Shown: positions 1 to 10,779 of the stretch, piece by piece
How the letters are laid out: each line of letters opens with the position of its first letter
How positions within the stretch are numbered: position 1 is the first letter of the stretch
Source: Doryteuthis pealeii
Taxonomy: Eukaryota > Mollusca > Cephalopoda > Myopsida > Loliginidae
Assembly: GCA_023376005.1 (NCBI GenBank)
Contig: CM042138.1
Location: forward strand, 93,263,906 to 93,327,905
Length of the DNA: 64,000 nucleotides
Direction: 5' to 3'
Notes under the pieces: model-generated
Seen by the model: the letters and a program-made list of their open reading frames with translations, nothing else
The model's database searches: none
Told to the model about the DNA's origin: nothing
Position numbers and translations under genes: made by a program

Positions 1-182
1 TGGAAGCCAGCACATGGGAATGCCAGTGCTCGCTGCCCAGTAAAGATTTACACTGACCAGCTCTGCACAGATACATGATGTTGCGCAGAGGACCTGCCTG
101 GAGTAATGAATGATAGGAACGATTGGCGAGAGATTGCCATGGATATCAGTGCTACTAGCGCGACATGATGATGATGATGATG
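1..182 (+). mobile_element. RTE-type LINE, extreme 3' end with (ATG)n tail
   Basis: The segment matches the 3' ends of the RTE-like copies at 4690-5404 and, reversed, 11737-12651 and 33665-34225. Shared landmarks are the stretch encoding a D-Q-L-C-like then M-N-D-R-like C-terminus and a run of ATG trinucleotides (about 166-182). RTE-clade LINEs are known for short 3' ends made of simple trinucleotide repeats. Only about 60 C-terminal codons are present and they are frameshifted. The element enters from the left edge, so its 5' limit is unknown. Confidence 0.7.
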
Positions 183-183
183 C

Positions 184-646
184 ATTAATATTAGTGTTCC
201 TTAATTGTACGATCATATCATCTTGCAACACCTTCTGATGAAAAATGAGACTATCCAAATGTAAATCTGATTGCTGGTTTTGCTTATCCGCCGATGTCGT
301 CGTCACCTCAGTTAAATAATGGACCATTCCGTTTTTTTATTATAAAGAAAGAAGGGAGGGAAAAGGACATGCTACACAGAAAAATTATAATAAGAAAGAA
401 AGAAAGAAAGAGAGAGGGAAATATAAACAGAGGGGGTGAGTGTGTGGAAGCAATAACGCTATTCAATCGAAAATAATGAAATGATGAAAAGAAGGGAAAC
501 AAATTTAAAAAGTGTGAGAGAGAACTAAATCAATATTATTATACGTTTTACATATTGAACTAAATAGCAATTGCTCTGATGTAAACATATCAAATTATTA
601 ATATTAATTAGATTATCATACTGTAGTATATCTACAGTTCCTGTTA
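184..646 (+). mobile_element. Non-autonomous Helitron, family C, degenerate copy
   Basis: This is the reverse complement of the repeat at 3372-3861 and 14111-14693. It starts beside the ATG tail of the RTE fragment with the family's 5' sequence (GTGTTCCTTAATTGTACGA). It ends in a hairpin (CTGTAG/CTACAG) followed by a short spacer and TTAG, a one-base decay of the Helitron terminus CTAG. No coding capacity is seen; the purine-rich centre gives spurious open frames. Confidence 0.55.
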
Positions 647-949
647 GTCTTTACTAATATGGAAAAAGAACTACACAACCCGTCATAATATCGATATCTA
701 TTTGTTGCCATTCAGTGGGATATCTAATTTTGGAAAATATACTTAAAATATTTCATGAATATGACATTTCTCTTATGTTATGGAATTATGGAATAACTTC
801 ATTGGTTTTACCCGTAGGAATTCTCAAGGTCTAAGTAGATTACATAAAACTGGCTCATTTAACTTAGTTTTCTGTGGTACACTCCAGAGGTTATTGTTCG
901 ATACAACCTGAAAACCAGACAGATACCGATAAAATGAGTTTTTAAAAAA
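647..949. other. AT-rich stretch, nothing recognised
   Basis: No ORF of note, no tRNA boxes and no repeat similarity to the rest of the window were seen by eye. Confidence 0.5.
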
Positions 950-1200
950 TCTTTTAATAATGGAGATTCGCTTCCGGTTTTTGTCTGTAACAAAAACTAC
1001 GTCACTGCTTACGTCACATTACCCAACATCGTCACAAGATAGAATAAATACACTCAAAATTTTAACATGCAACATTAGACAGTTCTCATTGTTTTTTAAA
1101 ACAAGTTCTGATAAATACATGACTGGTATTATATATCTATATATAGTTTGTTTTATTTTAATATATATTTAAAGTTTACATTTCAGATTGTTTTATTTTT
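950..1200 (+). mobile_element. Helitron 5' end (family A/B type)
   Basis: It begins with TC preceded by A and runs into the AATGGAGAT...GTCTGTAAC and ACGTCACTGCTTACGTCA landmarks shared with the Helitrons at 18415-19038 and, reversed, 24151-24647 and 58535-59049. No CTAG terminus was found, so the right boundary is approximate and the copy is probably truncated. Confidence 0.5.
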
Positions 1201-1690
1201 TAATCTTTTAATGAATTTGATGATTTTACTTACTTAGGGTACAAACTCGCTGACATTGAATTTTTAACTCCCACCCTCAGGTAATATGTTTCAAAAATCT
1301 ATTTTTACATCGCCCGTGGGGGGGGGCGTTTTTATTTTGTTAGTGTTTTTAAAAAATTGAGTTAAATATAAGTTTTTAAATTTGAGTTTTAAAAAAAATT
1401 GAATACTCACAAGAAAGAATAAAACAAAATATATTCAGCATGAAATAGTCCTACAAGGATTGACATGCCGTAAAAACCAACATGCCATCTAATCTAAACC
1501 AGTAATTCTAATGATAATGAAAATCTTGCAATTTCTTGCATTAAAAATTGGTTTAACTCTACCTGTTAATTAGAGGTGGAATAGCGCATCGTTCTTTCCA
1601 CCCTTCCTTACCCCCTTACATGTAATCAGTGTACATGTTATTACTAAAAAAATGCGTCATTCCTTAAGCAAGAAAATTATCATTAGATTA
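1201..1690. other. Unassigned AT-rich intergenic stretch
   Basis: It contains a short G run near 1320-1327 and A/T-rich tracts. No gene or recognised repeat was seen. Confidence 0.5.
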
Positions 1691-1920
1691 TAATGAATTA
1701 GCTTAGTCAGTAGAGCGTTCGGCTAGGAATCACAAGTTTTGGTTCGATACCGGCCCTCACCAACTCATCGTATGGTAGCACAGGGATCTGTGCGAAAAAT
1801 TAAGGAGCTGATGATAGATGGGCGCTCCTCCTTGGTATAGCGCTCGTGAAAAGGGGATAGACTCCCTCGCTGATCGGCTGATACTGACTTTCGGCCACCC
1901 CGACGACTTTACTTACTTTT
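1691..1920 (+). mobile_element. tRNA-derived SINE (SINE-1)
   Basis: The head resembles a tRNA gene. It has an A-box-like TAGCTTAGTCAG followed by TAGAGCG, and a perfect B-box GGTTCGATACC at 1741-1751, the internal RNA polymerase III promoter. The body (AGCACAGGGATCTGTGCG, then GATAGACTCCCTCGCTGAT) recurs at 2013-2105 and 11456-11637 and reversed at 16822-17083. It ends in a TTACTT-rich tail. SINEs are non-coding and depend on LINE enzymes for mobility; the partner LINE is not clear from the tail. Confidence 0.8.
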
Positions 1921-1929
1921 ACGTTGAAT

Positions 1930-2012
1930 ACTGCTACTATCATCAGTAGATCGTCTGTGATCATTTTATTTACTTAGCATTAAGGCGGTGATATTTATGT
2001 TCATCAGAGAAT
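1930..2012 (+). repeat. Dispersed 80-bp repeat, inverted copy at 16468-16545
   Basis: The segment with the core TTAGCATTAAGGCGGTGATA and a downstream TTCATCAGAGAATAAAC is found in reverse orientation at 16468-16545. The copies differ by a few bases. Both lie beside SINE or MITE sequence. The family is unrecognised. Confidence 0.65.
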
Positions 2013-2105
2013 AAACCTCAGACGCTAAAATAATCTCCTTGGCATAGCGCTCGTTAAAAGGTGATAGACTCCCTCGCTGTCTGGCCGATACCGACAACTT
2101 ACTTA
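2013..2105 (+). mobile_element. SINE-1, 3' portion only
   Basis: It matches the 3' half of SINE-1 (CCTCAGACG, then CTCCTTGGCATAGCGCTCG, then GACTCCCTCGCTG). The tRNA-like head with its A and B boxes is missing. Confidence 0.65.
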
Positions 2106-2949
2106 TAATGAAATATTGAAAGAGAGCATTCCCTGCTGTATCTTAATTGTATGGGGGATTACTGTTGAAAGACTTGTTGAACTATATGTGGTATAAGATG
2201 TATGAGACATCTCCACGTTTATTTATGGACTTTCCAAATATTTGAAGCAAGCATTTCCGGTAAAATGGGCCAGTCAGAAACAAAAAGAGAAAAACAATTG
2301 AGCATTTATTGTAATCCCACGCTCTCTCCTTCTGGACTGGAAAGATGTGTTAAAACATTTGTTACTTTACACTCTCCTAGTCGGAATGGACTGAGATAAT
2401 GACGTGTCGACTCTTCGTTACGTCTCGCACTCATTTCCGACTGGAGAGATGATGTTCCTTTTGCTTATGCTTAAGGTTCTTCTTGTAATGGAGGTATGTA
2501 TGTGTGTATACAGAAATATTCAATTACTTATCTCTGTATCGGAGAGGGTGGAATCCTAGTTGTTGCAGCTGTGCAGTTGTTGGCAGTTCTGTGATGTCAT
2601 GGAGGCTGAAATCAACTTAGGTTGGAGGGACATCTTGCTTGTGCATTAGGAGTTTTTAGTAATAAGGCAAGACCGTTTCTTTTTAGTCATGAGTATATTT
2701 TATTTCCCCTAAGTTCCAACTGATCACGCATTCTGCCAGACTCAATTACTCTTCGTTTCTTCCCTTCGCCCCGTACCATTCCTCATGCAATCAAAACACA
2801 CCATCTTACCCCTTAAGCTTTTCCATTCCATTACACACATCATCATTTAAATTTGTCCGTTCTTATCAGGCCACTCAGACTAACCACACAGGTTCCACGT
2901 CATACCATTATATAACATTAAGATATTTTGTAACTGTCCTCGAATCAGA
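2106..2949. other. Unassigned stretch
   Basis: No gene was recognised. A short piece near 2150-2170 resembles part of the mosaic unit at 3880-3920 and 4245-4275. A 65-codon open frame (2202-2399) has no recognisable domain. Confidence 0.45.
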
Positions 2950-3190
2950 CAATCTGCTACAAGGAGCTATACTCTTTTTCTACATAGGATTTCAAGATTA
3001 CAACAGACTATCTGCTTCAAAGAGTTACACTTTTTGTCTAGCTAGGATTTCACAGAAACAACAGGCTCCCTTCTACAGGAGTTACACTTTATTTCTACCT
3101 AGGATTTCAATGAGGTCAACAGAATTTTTTCTACTAAGACTACAACTTTTTCTACCATTGAATTTACCAACAGGAGAACTAAACGCCTAA
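2950..3190 (+). repeat. Degenerate tandem repeat, unit about 60 bp
   Basis: The motif pair 'GAGTTACACTTTTT...TAGGATTTCA' recurs about four times at roughly 55-62-bp spacing, with substantial divergence. No coding frame is maintained. Confidence 0.55.
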
Positions 3191-3204
3191 AATGGTGGCC
3201 AAAT

Positions 3205-4455
3205 CTTAACAACCTGTTCATAAACCCTGGAACATCACCGATGATGCATTCCAGTGCATCAAGAATGTGTGGTTTTAGGGATTCTACTGTATTTACTTAA
3301 ACTTATAAAACATAGAGTTACGATAATAATTCTTATTTAAACCGAAATGTTTCCCGAAATATAACATATTACTAGCAGGACCTGTAGATATACAAACATA
3401 TGATAATTGTATTATTACAATATTTGATATGTTTACTTAAGAGCTATTGCGAATTAGTTCAATATGTAAAAATTATAATAGTCTTGATTTAACACTCTCT
3501 CACCTTTTTTTTTTTTCATTCATTTCTTTTTTCACCTTTTGTGTTCAAATGAAACAGATTAGCGTTATCGCTTCCGTGCGCTCACCCCTTCTCTCTATTT
3601 TCCCCTACTCTCTTTCTTTCTTTCTAATTATATTTTTCTGTGTAGTATGTCTTTTTTCTACCCTTTCTTTCTTCATGATAAAACGAAGTGGTCCATTATG
3701 TAGCTTGGTTGATAACATTCATATGAAATAAATAACACGAGATAATCCGGATTTACATTTTTGGATTCCATCTTGGATGATTTGAACGGTTTCATTTTTA
3801 ACCAGAGCGTATTGCAATATGGTAACGGTCAATTAAGACAGACGAGTATTTATATATTAGATGGGAAGAGCTAAATCCCAGCTGTGTCATTGTTGTAGGA
3901 GGGGGGCAGCTGTTGAAAGAGTCGGCGCCAGCTTATAAACCCAGGAACATCATCGATAATTCTTTTCAGTGCATCTAAAAGGTGTGGCCTTATTTAGTAA
4001 TTTAATGTTGCAAGAGGATAACGGTCGTACAATTAAGGAACATGAATATTAATATACTATTCTCTCTATCCTTCTCCTACTCTCTTTATCAATATATAAA
4101 CACAGGAACATCACCGATAATGCGTTCCAGTAAATCTAGAAGATGTGACCTTATTTCTTAATTTAGTGTTGCAAGATGATAACGGTCGTACAATTAAGGA
4201 ACATGAGTATTGATATACAGATGGGTATGAAACAAAGCCAGCGGTGTTATTGTTGTATGGGGGCATTGTTGTTTAAAGACTCTGCAGCCACTGATAAACC
4301 CAGGAACATCACCGATGATGCATTCCAGAGCATCTAGAAGGTGTGGCTTTAGAAATTCTTCTGTATTTATTTGAGCTTGGAAAACATCGTAAACGGTTGC
4401 GATAGAAATTCTTTATTTAAACCGAAATGTTTTCCGAAATATAACCTATTATGAT
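3205..4455 (-). repeat. Mosaic of duplicated segments around a family C Helitron
   Basis: A segment with 'AAACCCAGGAACATCACCGA', a GCATTCCAGTGCATC-type motif and 'AAGGTGTGGC' occurs four times, near 3220, 3945, 4100 and 4295. The first and last copies extend into the same 'ACCGAAATGTTT...CCGAAATATAAC' flank. Between them lie one near-complete Helitron (3372-3861) and two loose Helitron 5' ends (about 4008-4060 and 4165-4225). The order suggests repeated local duplication or Helitron-type capture. Confidence 0.55.
3372..3861 (-). mobile_element. Non-autonomous Helitron, family C
   Basis: On the minus strand it runs from TC (just inside position 3861, host T at 3862) to CTAG (3372-3375, host base A at 3371), so the insertion site is A^T as for Helitrons. 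The expected subterminal hairpin is degraded here, but in the paralogue at 32744 it is CTGTGG/CCACAG six bases before CTAG. The interior is a pyrimidine-rich tract with no gene. Confidence 0.65.
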
Positions 4456-4689
4456 TGCATTTCTGTAATGTCGAATAAAACTCCATCTAGCGATAGGCAG
4501 GAACTGTTTAGATTTCTTTTGTTAGCTGGCACACTCCCAGCGGATTCGTTGGACTCCAAGTGAGCATTGTTTTGTGTATTGATCCGCTTCTAATCAAACT
4601 GCTTCATTCAGTGGTCACTGTAAAAAGGCCCCAGAAGTTCCCCCTCCCCCGTTACACAAAAGAAATCTTTCTTCTGCTTTTTATAACGG
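4456..4689. other. Unassigned stretch
   Basis: No gene or repeat was recognised. Confidence 0.4.
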
Positions 4690-5404
4690 ATATAATGATC
4701 CAGTAAATCTGGAAAAAGCAGCAAAGAATATTGGTCTCCATGTAAACTCCATAAAACCGAGTGCATGTGTTTTTAAAAGAAAGGAGACATATCCACACGC
4801 GACAGTAAGCCTTTAAAGCCAGTAGAACAATTCACATACATAGGTAGTAATATCTCATTCATAGAAGCCGATGTTAATGCACGAATAGGGAAGGCATAGT
4901 CGGCTACAAATAGGTTGTCAGTCATATGGAAATACGATCTCACTGACAAGTTAAAACGACACTTCTTCCAGGCTGTGGTTGTATCAGTGCTGCTGTACGG
5001 CTGCACCACCTGGACCCTAACGAGGCGCCTTGAGAATAAGCTACATGGGAGCTGCGCAAGAATGCTGCATGTGGTCCTGAACAAGTCGTGGAAGCAGCAG
5101 CCCATAAGGGAGCAGCTGTGCGGCCACCTGCCCCCTATCTCACAAACCACCCGAGTGAGACGGACAAGACATGCAGGACACTGCTCGAGAAGAAAGGATA
5201 AAATCATCAGCAACGTTCTCCAGCGGAAGCCAACACATTGATATGCAAATGTGGGCCGCCCAGCAAGAACCAACATTGACCAGCTCTGTGCGGATACTGG
5301 ATGATGCGCAGAGGACCTCCAAGCGGCAATGAATGATAGAGAAGGTTGGCGAGAGATTGTCATGGATATCCGTGCTAATCGTTCGACATGATGATGATGA
5401 TGAA
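4690..5404 (+). pseudogene. RTE-type LINE fragment: C-terminal reverse transcriptase region and 3' end
   Basis: Translation in shifting frames gives a remnant of the reverse-transcriptase connection region: K-A-A-K-N-I-G-L-H-V-N-S, then a VVVSVLLYGCTTWTL segment, then the R-R-T-R-H-A-G-H-C segment. It ends with the same 3' DNA as the other RTE copies and a (ATG)n tail at about 5388-5404. The palm-domain YxDD lies upstream of the part present. Stops and frameshifts are frequent, so this is dead. Length is about 0.7 kb against roughly 3 kb for a full RTE, so it is 5'-truncated, as is usual for LINE insertions. Confidence 0.75.
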
Positions 5405-5592
5405 AACTATCCTAGATCGGGCAATATAGCTGCTATCATTTGGACTCCTAAAAATAAATGAAGAAATAATAAAAAACATAGATAAATAATAAATAGATAA
5501 ACAAATATATAAACAAATAAAAAGCTTCCAAGACTTTGAATCCTGCTCTCTTTCCTGAGAACCATTCCGTTCTTTGCATGAAGATTATTGGC
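5405..5592. other. AT-rich flank
   Basis: AAT/AAA-rich sequence with no feature. Confidence 0.4.
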
Positions 5593-5694
5593 ACCATATT
5601 ACCTTTAGGCACCCCTTTTTGATCTCGATACGGTGTAAATGATAATGTCCTTTCCTAATCGAGATCAAAAAGGGGTGCCTAAAGGTCATATGGT
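5593..5694. repeat. Near-perfect hairpin (29-37 bp arms)
   Basis: Positions 5601-5629 (ACCTTTAGGCACCCCTTTTT and onward) are the exact reverse complement of 5658-5686. With one or two mismatches the arms extend to 5593 and 5694 (ACCATAT/ATATGGT). The loop is 28 bases. It could be a short foldback MITE or a source of hairpin RNA; no second copy was seen in the window. Confidence 0.8.
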
Positions 5695-6230
5695 CCGATT
5701 ATTGCAGACAGAGCTTTCATTGTTTCCAAAGTGATATAAATAAGAAAAAAAGTTTTGTTGTCCAAGAACAGTTACAGCTTCTCAATTGCTTACATTCTAC
5801 GCATGCGCACACAGACACACAAACAAACCAAATGGCGGATTTTTTATCTGACTGAGATATTGTTTGTTTCTATTTTGATATGTCAGTCATAAGATCGAGT
5901 GAAATACAAATAAAAAATCTTTTAATAACAAATACTAAATTTAGCTTTATAGATGCTGTATAAATAAGTAAATAGAATGAGCAATAAAAAGTTTAAAACT
6001 AGAATTTATTTCACATTTAAACATTTTTTTAAATTTATTTTCGGAAACCAAATTTGGCATTTTCTACGGAAAAAAAGTATTCTGAATGATTCAACGTAAA
6101 GATAAAACAATGACTAAATTCTTTTGAATCTAAGAGGAGATTCAAGGAAATTTCAGTTGCTGTGCACAATCAAATCCTGCAAATTTCAAAAAAGAATTTC
6201 TACGAAAAATATGAATGCGTTAGACCTTTT
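5695..6230. other. AT-rich stretch without genes
   Basis: No ORF, repeat or RNA feature was recognised. Confidence 0.45.
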
Positions 6231-6241
6231 TACCCCCCCCC

Positions 6242-6313
<72 letters not shown>

Positions 6314-6320
6314 CATATAT

Positions 6321-6374
<54 letters not shown>

Positions 6375-6382
6375 GTGTATGT
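6231..6382. repeat. Compound microsatellite (CT)n-(TA)n-(GT)n
   Basis: A C run is followed by about 70 bases of CT dinucleotides, then TA repeats with TATAT variants, then GT repeats. Overlapping open frames here are low-complexity artefacts. Confidence 0.95.
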
Positions 6383-6448
6383 TGAAAGATAATTAGGAAG
6401 AAAATGTATCGATAAAAAATAATTTATTGAAATGTCAGCATTTATTGA

Positions 6449-6487
6449 ATAATAATAATAATAATGATAATAATAATAATAATAATA
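6449..6487. repeat. (AAT)n microsatellite, 5' flank of the Dong-like LINE
   Basis: Twelve or so AAT/TAA units with one GAT interruption end exactly where LINE sequence begins. R4/Dong-clade LINEs are known to insert into TAA repeats, so this is the presumed target. Confidence 0.9.
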
Positions 6488-9082
6488 CTGGGTGGGAGTT
6501 TAGATTGGAAGAACAAATAAAAAAACTGCGACAACAAACAAATATGTTAAACAAAAACACAAACACACATGTAACTAAAAAGGTTAAAAAAAACAACAGC
6601 AAATTAAGTTGGAAGAAGTAAAACAAAAGATATCGGCTATAGAAGGAAGACTCAAAAGGTATCGAGAAAGAACTAAACGGTACAAACAGAATAGGACCTT
6701 CCAAAACAATGAAAAGAGTTTTTACGAACAAATTAATGGAGCAAAAACAAACATTGGTGAACACCCAAATGCAACAGAAGTAGAAAAGTTTTGGTGTAAT
6801 ATATGGATGAGGAAAGAACATAATAAGCAGTCAAAATGGATAAGTGATATTAAGAATGAACTGATGGAAATTGAGGAAGGACCTTTAGCCAGTGTTCATG
6901 TAATTACGCTTAAATCCGTACTCAAGAAAGTAGCAAATTGGAAAACACCAGACCATGATGACATACATGGATTCTGGTTCAAAAGATTTACGTCTATCCA
7001 CAAAAAAATGGCCCAGCAACTGAACAGATGCCTACAAGAAACGTCCCTAGCAATTATAGACCAATAGACCAATAACTTGTCTACCCATGATGTGGAAAAT
7101 TCTGACTGCTGTTATAAAAGAAGAAATATACTTTTCACTCAATTGGCGGAAACTTCTCCCAGAAGAACAGAAAGGATGCTGCAAGGAAAAAAGAGGAACC
7201 CATGATTTACTTTATATAGACCAATACATTCTTAAAGAAGTAAAAAATAGATGGAAAAATATTGCTATGGCCTGGATCGATTACAGAAAAGCCTATGACA
7301 TGGTCCCACATACTTGGATTTTAGAATGTCTAAAAATGTCTAAAATTTCCAACAACATCATAAACTTCAATTAAAAAGCCATGGAAAAATTGGCGAGTTC
7401 AATTAAAAGCTGGAAAACAATCCCTGGCAGACGTAAAAATCCAAAGAGGTATCTTCCAAGGAGACTCGTTATCACCACTACTGTTTATTATAGCAATGAT
7501 GCCACTTAATCATATACTTAATAAATGTACTGGGGGATATAAATTCACTAACTCACAAGAAAAGATAAACCATCTTATGTACATGGATGACATAAAAATT
7601 TTGCAAAAAATGAAAAAGAATTGGAGAGCCTGATACAAACTATTAGAATATATAGCCAGGATATAGGGATGGAATTTGGAATTGAAAAGTGTGCTATGCT
7701 AGTAATAAAACGCGGTGAAAGAAAACTAATGCATAGAATACAATTGCCAAATCAGGAAACTATAAAATCACTTGATGAAAATGAAAGCTACAAATATTTA
7801 GGAATTTTAGAAGCAGACATTATCATGCAAACAGAAATGAAAGGAAAAGTTAAAAAAAGAATATCTCAGGAGAACTAGAAAACTTCTAGAAACCAAACTT
7901 AACAGCAGAAATCTGATCAAAGGAATCAATACCTGGGCTGTCCCCATTATAAGATACTCAGGACCATTCTTAAAATGGACAAAAGAAGAACTCCGACAGA
8001 TTGACCAAAGGACGAGAAAATCAATGACAATGCACAAGGTTCTCCACCCTAGAGATGATAAAAATAGATTATATGTGTCAAGAAAGGAAGGGGGAAGAGG
8101 TCTTTCCAACATAGAGGAATGCGTAGAAACCACAATCCAACAACTTGAAGATTACACAAGAAAGAGAAAAGACAAACTACTTATGGCGGCCAACAACAGT
8201 AGAGGCGGCCGATGGACAATCAGAAAAACAACAAAAACTAGAAAACAAAAATGGGAAGAAAAACAATTATATGGACGCTTCAAACGACAAATTGAAGAGG
8301 TTGCTCATGAAAAGACTTGAACATGGTTAAGAAAAGGAAACCTCAAAAGAGAAACTGAATCACTTATAATTGCTGCACAAAATAATGCCATAAGGATAAA
8401 CTACATCAAAGCGAAAATCGATAGGACCCAACAAAATAGTAAATGTAGACTTTGCGGGAATAGAGATGAGACTGTAAACCATATACTCTGCGAATGTAGC
8501 AAACTAGCACAACGAGAATACAAAACTAGACATGACTGGGTTGGGAAGGTGATCCACTGGGAATTATGCAAAAAATTTAATTTTGACCATGCAAAAAAAT
8601 GGTATATACATAAACCAGAATCTGTTCTTGAGAACGAAACGCATAAAATTCTCTGGGACTTTGAAATAAAAACGGATCACCTTATCCCAGCAAGAAGACC
8701 AGACCTAGTGTTGATAAACAAAAAAGAAAGAACTTGTCAACTGGTTGATTTTGCAGTGCCAGCAGGTCACAGGGGGAAGCTAAAGGAAAATGAAAAAATA
8801 GACAAATATCTGAACCTTGCCAGAGAACTAAAAAAGTTATGGAATATGAAAGTAAAGGTGATACCAATTGTAGTTGGTGCACTTGGAACAGTCCCAAAAG
8901 GATTGGAAAAGGGTATGGAATGTTTGGAAATCTGAGGAAGGGTTGAAACCATTCAGAACACTGCACTGCTGCAATCTGCCAGAGTATCCAGAAGAGTCCT
9001 GGAGACCTGAGGAGGCTTGCTGTCACTCAGACTCCAGTGAAAGACCATCAGCTAACGCTGATGTGAAAACTCAAAAGGAGTA
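6488..9082 (+). pseudogene. R4/Dong-like LINE, 5'-truncated, broken reverse transcriptase/endonuclease ORF
   Basis: One degenerate ORF about 2.6 kb long is spread over three frames (pieces at 6609-7067, 7087-7374, 7621-7878, 8024-8320, 8549-8935). In order it encodes reverse transcriptase motifs: D-Y-R-K-A-Y-D-M-V-P-H near 7280, F-Q-G-D-S-L-S-P near 7460, and the catalytic Y-M-D-D at 7580-7591. Then comes a Cys-His knuckle C-x2-C-x8-H-x4-C near 8448-8500. Last is a restriction-like endonuclease signature R-R-P-D followed 14 residues later by D (about 8692-8750) and a downstream E-K-x-D-K-Y. This order is diagnostic of site-specific LINEs of the R2/R4 group, which cut and prime at one target. 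The 5' third is missing and stops and frameshifts make it inactive. (AAT)n lies at both ends. Confidence 0.85.

Positions 9083-9120
<38 letters not shown>
9083..9120. repeat. (TAA)n microsatellite between two Dong-like copies
   Basis: A pure trinucleotide run joins the 3' end of the large copy (AAAACTCAAAAGGAGTAAA) to a second tail fragment. Confidence 0.95.
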
Positions 9121-9121
<1 letters not shown>

Positions 9122-9267
9122 TGAGAACATCCAGACCACTGCACTACTGAAATCGGCTAGAATATTCAGAAGAGTCCTGGAGACCTAAGGAGACTTGTTG
9201 TCATTCAGCCTCCAGTGAAATGCCATCAGCTAACGCTGGTGTGAAAAACTCAAAAGGAGTGAAAATA
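9121..9267 (+). mobile_element. R4/Dong-like LINE, short 3'-end copy in tandem
   Basis: It aligns to the last 150 bases of the preceding copy (landmarks AGAAGAGTCCTGGAGACCT, then CATCAGCTAACGCTG, then AACTCAAAAGGAG) in the same orientation. It starts directly after the TAA run, as expected for a heavily 5'-truncated insertion into the same microsatellite. Confidence 0.85.
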
Positions 9268-9360
9268 GTAGGGAAACATAAAATTTGGATATACAAAAAG
9301 CGGTCTTCTTCGAGGTAGGATATATATATATATTATCTATATGTAACTTACATTTTGGTG

Positions 9361-9412
<52 letters not shown>
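9361..9412. repeat. (TA)n microsatellite
   Basis: About 26 TA units abut the palindrome that follows. Confidence 0.95.
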
Positions 9413-9414
<2 letters not shown>

Positions 9415-9538
9415 AAGCCTAAAAAGTCAAAAACCAATTAACCAGGTTTTGATTAACGGATCATCAGGCTAATTCCTGACACTTACTCTGATGATCCGTT
9501 AGGTGAAACCTGGTCAGGTGGTTTCTGACTCTTCAGGC

Positions 9539-9542
<4 letters not shown>
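9413..9542. mobile_element. Foldback MITE-like palindrome beside (TA)n
   Basis: The arms at about 9413-9468 and 9488-9542 are imperfect reverse complements. Both begin TAAAGCCT outside and end at the perfect inner stem AACGGATCATCAG/CTGATGATCCGTT. The loop is about 19 bases. TA lies at both ends. It is non-coding and resembles Tc1/mariner-type foldback MITEs; no transposase is linked to it. Confidence 0.65.

Positions 9543-9571
<29 letters not shown>
9541..9571. repeat. (TTA)n microsatellite
   Basis: About ten TTA units directly follow the palindrome. Confidence 0.9.
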
Positions 9572-10779
9572 TGGCTCTACTTAGTGTATTGAGCATTTTA
9601 ACATTTTCACCTTAGGCTACTCTTTCGGTATTTTTTCTTTTGACCATTGCACTGGTGCCGGTTGATTATTTTCAAGTGGTGCGAATGTTTTTCTCTTTTT
9701 TTTTTTAATATATTTTTCTCGTTATTCTCCACTCTTCTCCACTTAGCATCTATCTACCAATAAGTAATCGACAAATATCCCTATGCTTGGTCATTCAAAA
9801 ATCTTTCCACTATTATCTATACGTAACTTAGATTTTGGGGTTTTCCACCCTATTATATTTATAATAACATGTGCTGGGGCACGGTCTCAATGTATGTATG
9901 GGAACGATGCTCCGGCTCAGTATTACAGTTGTGTTGGATGATACCGAATGTAATACTATATTATAGGGCCATTACAGAAAGCTGGTTTTGTTCCTTTTTC
10001 CAACTCGGCTGAAATATGATAACCAAAAGCTGTCAACAGTGTCAAACAAAACAAACAGGAACGCCTTCTGATAATTATACACAAGATATATACATTTATT
10101 GTTTTTTATATACAATGATTAATATTCTTGTATAATGTCAGAAGAGCGAGGTGATTTCTTTGTTAGTTGACTGGCGATCTACAGCTAATTGCTTTGGATA
10201 ACTTATTAACTTGGTTTGTTACCGAGTGGCAGGACGTCAGAGTGCAGTATGGGCGACGACAAGGGATCAGGCGTGTAGCGAGTCTTCTGGTTGCGGCGTA
10301 ATTATCAATTTTGTACCGAGTGGCAAGACATCAGAGTGTATCGGTAAAGTTGTGGCAGGGGCACCGAGTGGCCAGCCACTCGATACTATTGCCTACGTGT
10401 CTAAATGGCCTTGTGCCAGCCTTGGTTGTATCTTTCCATTTGGATTTTTCCAACTCCAACGAGTCAAGGCCAACCATTGTTTTATTCATGTAAAAATTTT
10501 AAAATTCCGATCATCTAAGTCAAATTCCATAATTTAAGGAATTTCTTTGCCTACGTGAGAATTCTTTGTTTAGATAAATTTATATTTTTGATATAAACAT
10601 TATTATTATTAATATAATTATTATTGTTTTTATTATTTTTACAGTAACTTTTAACAAACTATCATAATTAATAATTAGGGCAGTTTTAATTAATTAGTAA
10701 TTAATTAACAGATCGCCGAAATCATAGGAAAGAAAACTAATTCAGAATTAATTATTTTGAAAACCTCGAAAACAAATTC
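9572..10779. other. Unassigned stretch with an internal duplication
   Basis: A motif ACCGAGTGGCAGGACGTCAG (about 10220) recurs with changes near 10317, and ACCGAGTGGC again near 10364. An open frame of 108 codons (10211-10537) covers this duplication but shows no recognisable domain or gene context. The remainder is AT-rich. Confidence 0.4.

Noticed and set aside
1691..1765. Functional tRNA gene
   Set aside because: A and B boxes are good, but the sequence continues into the dispersed SINE-1 body, the acceptor stem does not close and copies recur elsewhere.
4773..5363. A 196-codon minus-strand ORF
   Set aside because: It is antisense to the RTE LINE fragment, whose sense-strand motifs and ATG tail define the real orientation.
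6124..6396. Ser/Leu- and Tyr/Ile-rich open frames
   Set aside because: They are translations of CT, TA and GT microsatellites.
8682..9026. A 114-codon minus-strand ORF
   Set aside because: It is antisense to the endonuclease domain of the Dong-like LINE.
10211..10537. A 108-codon gene
   Set aside because: The frame overlaps an internal nucleotide duplication, has no recognisable domain and shows no sign of exon structure.
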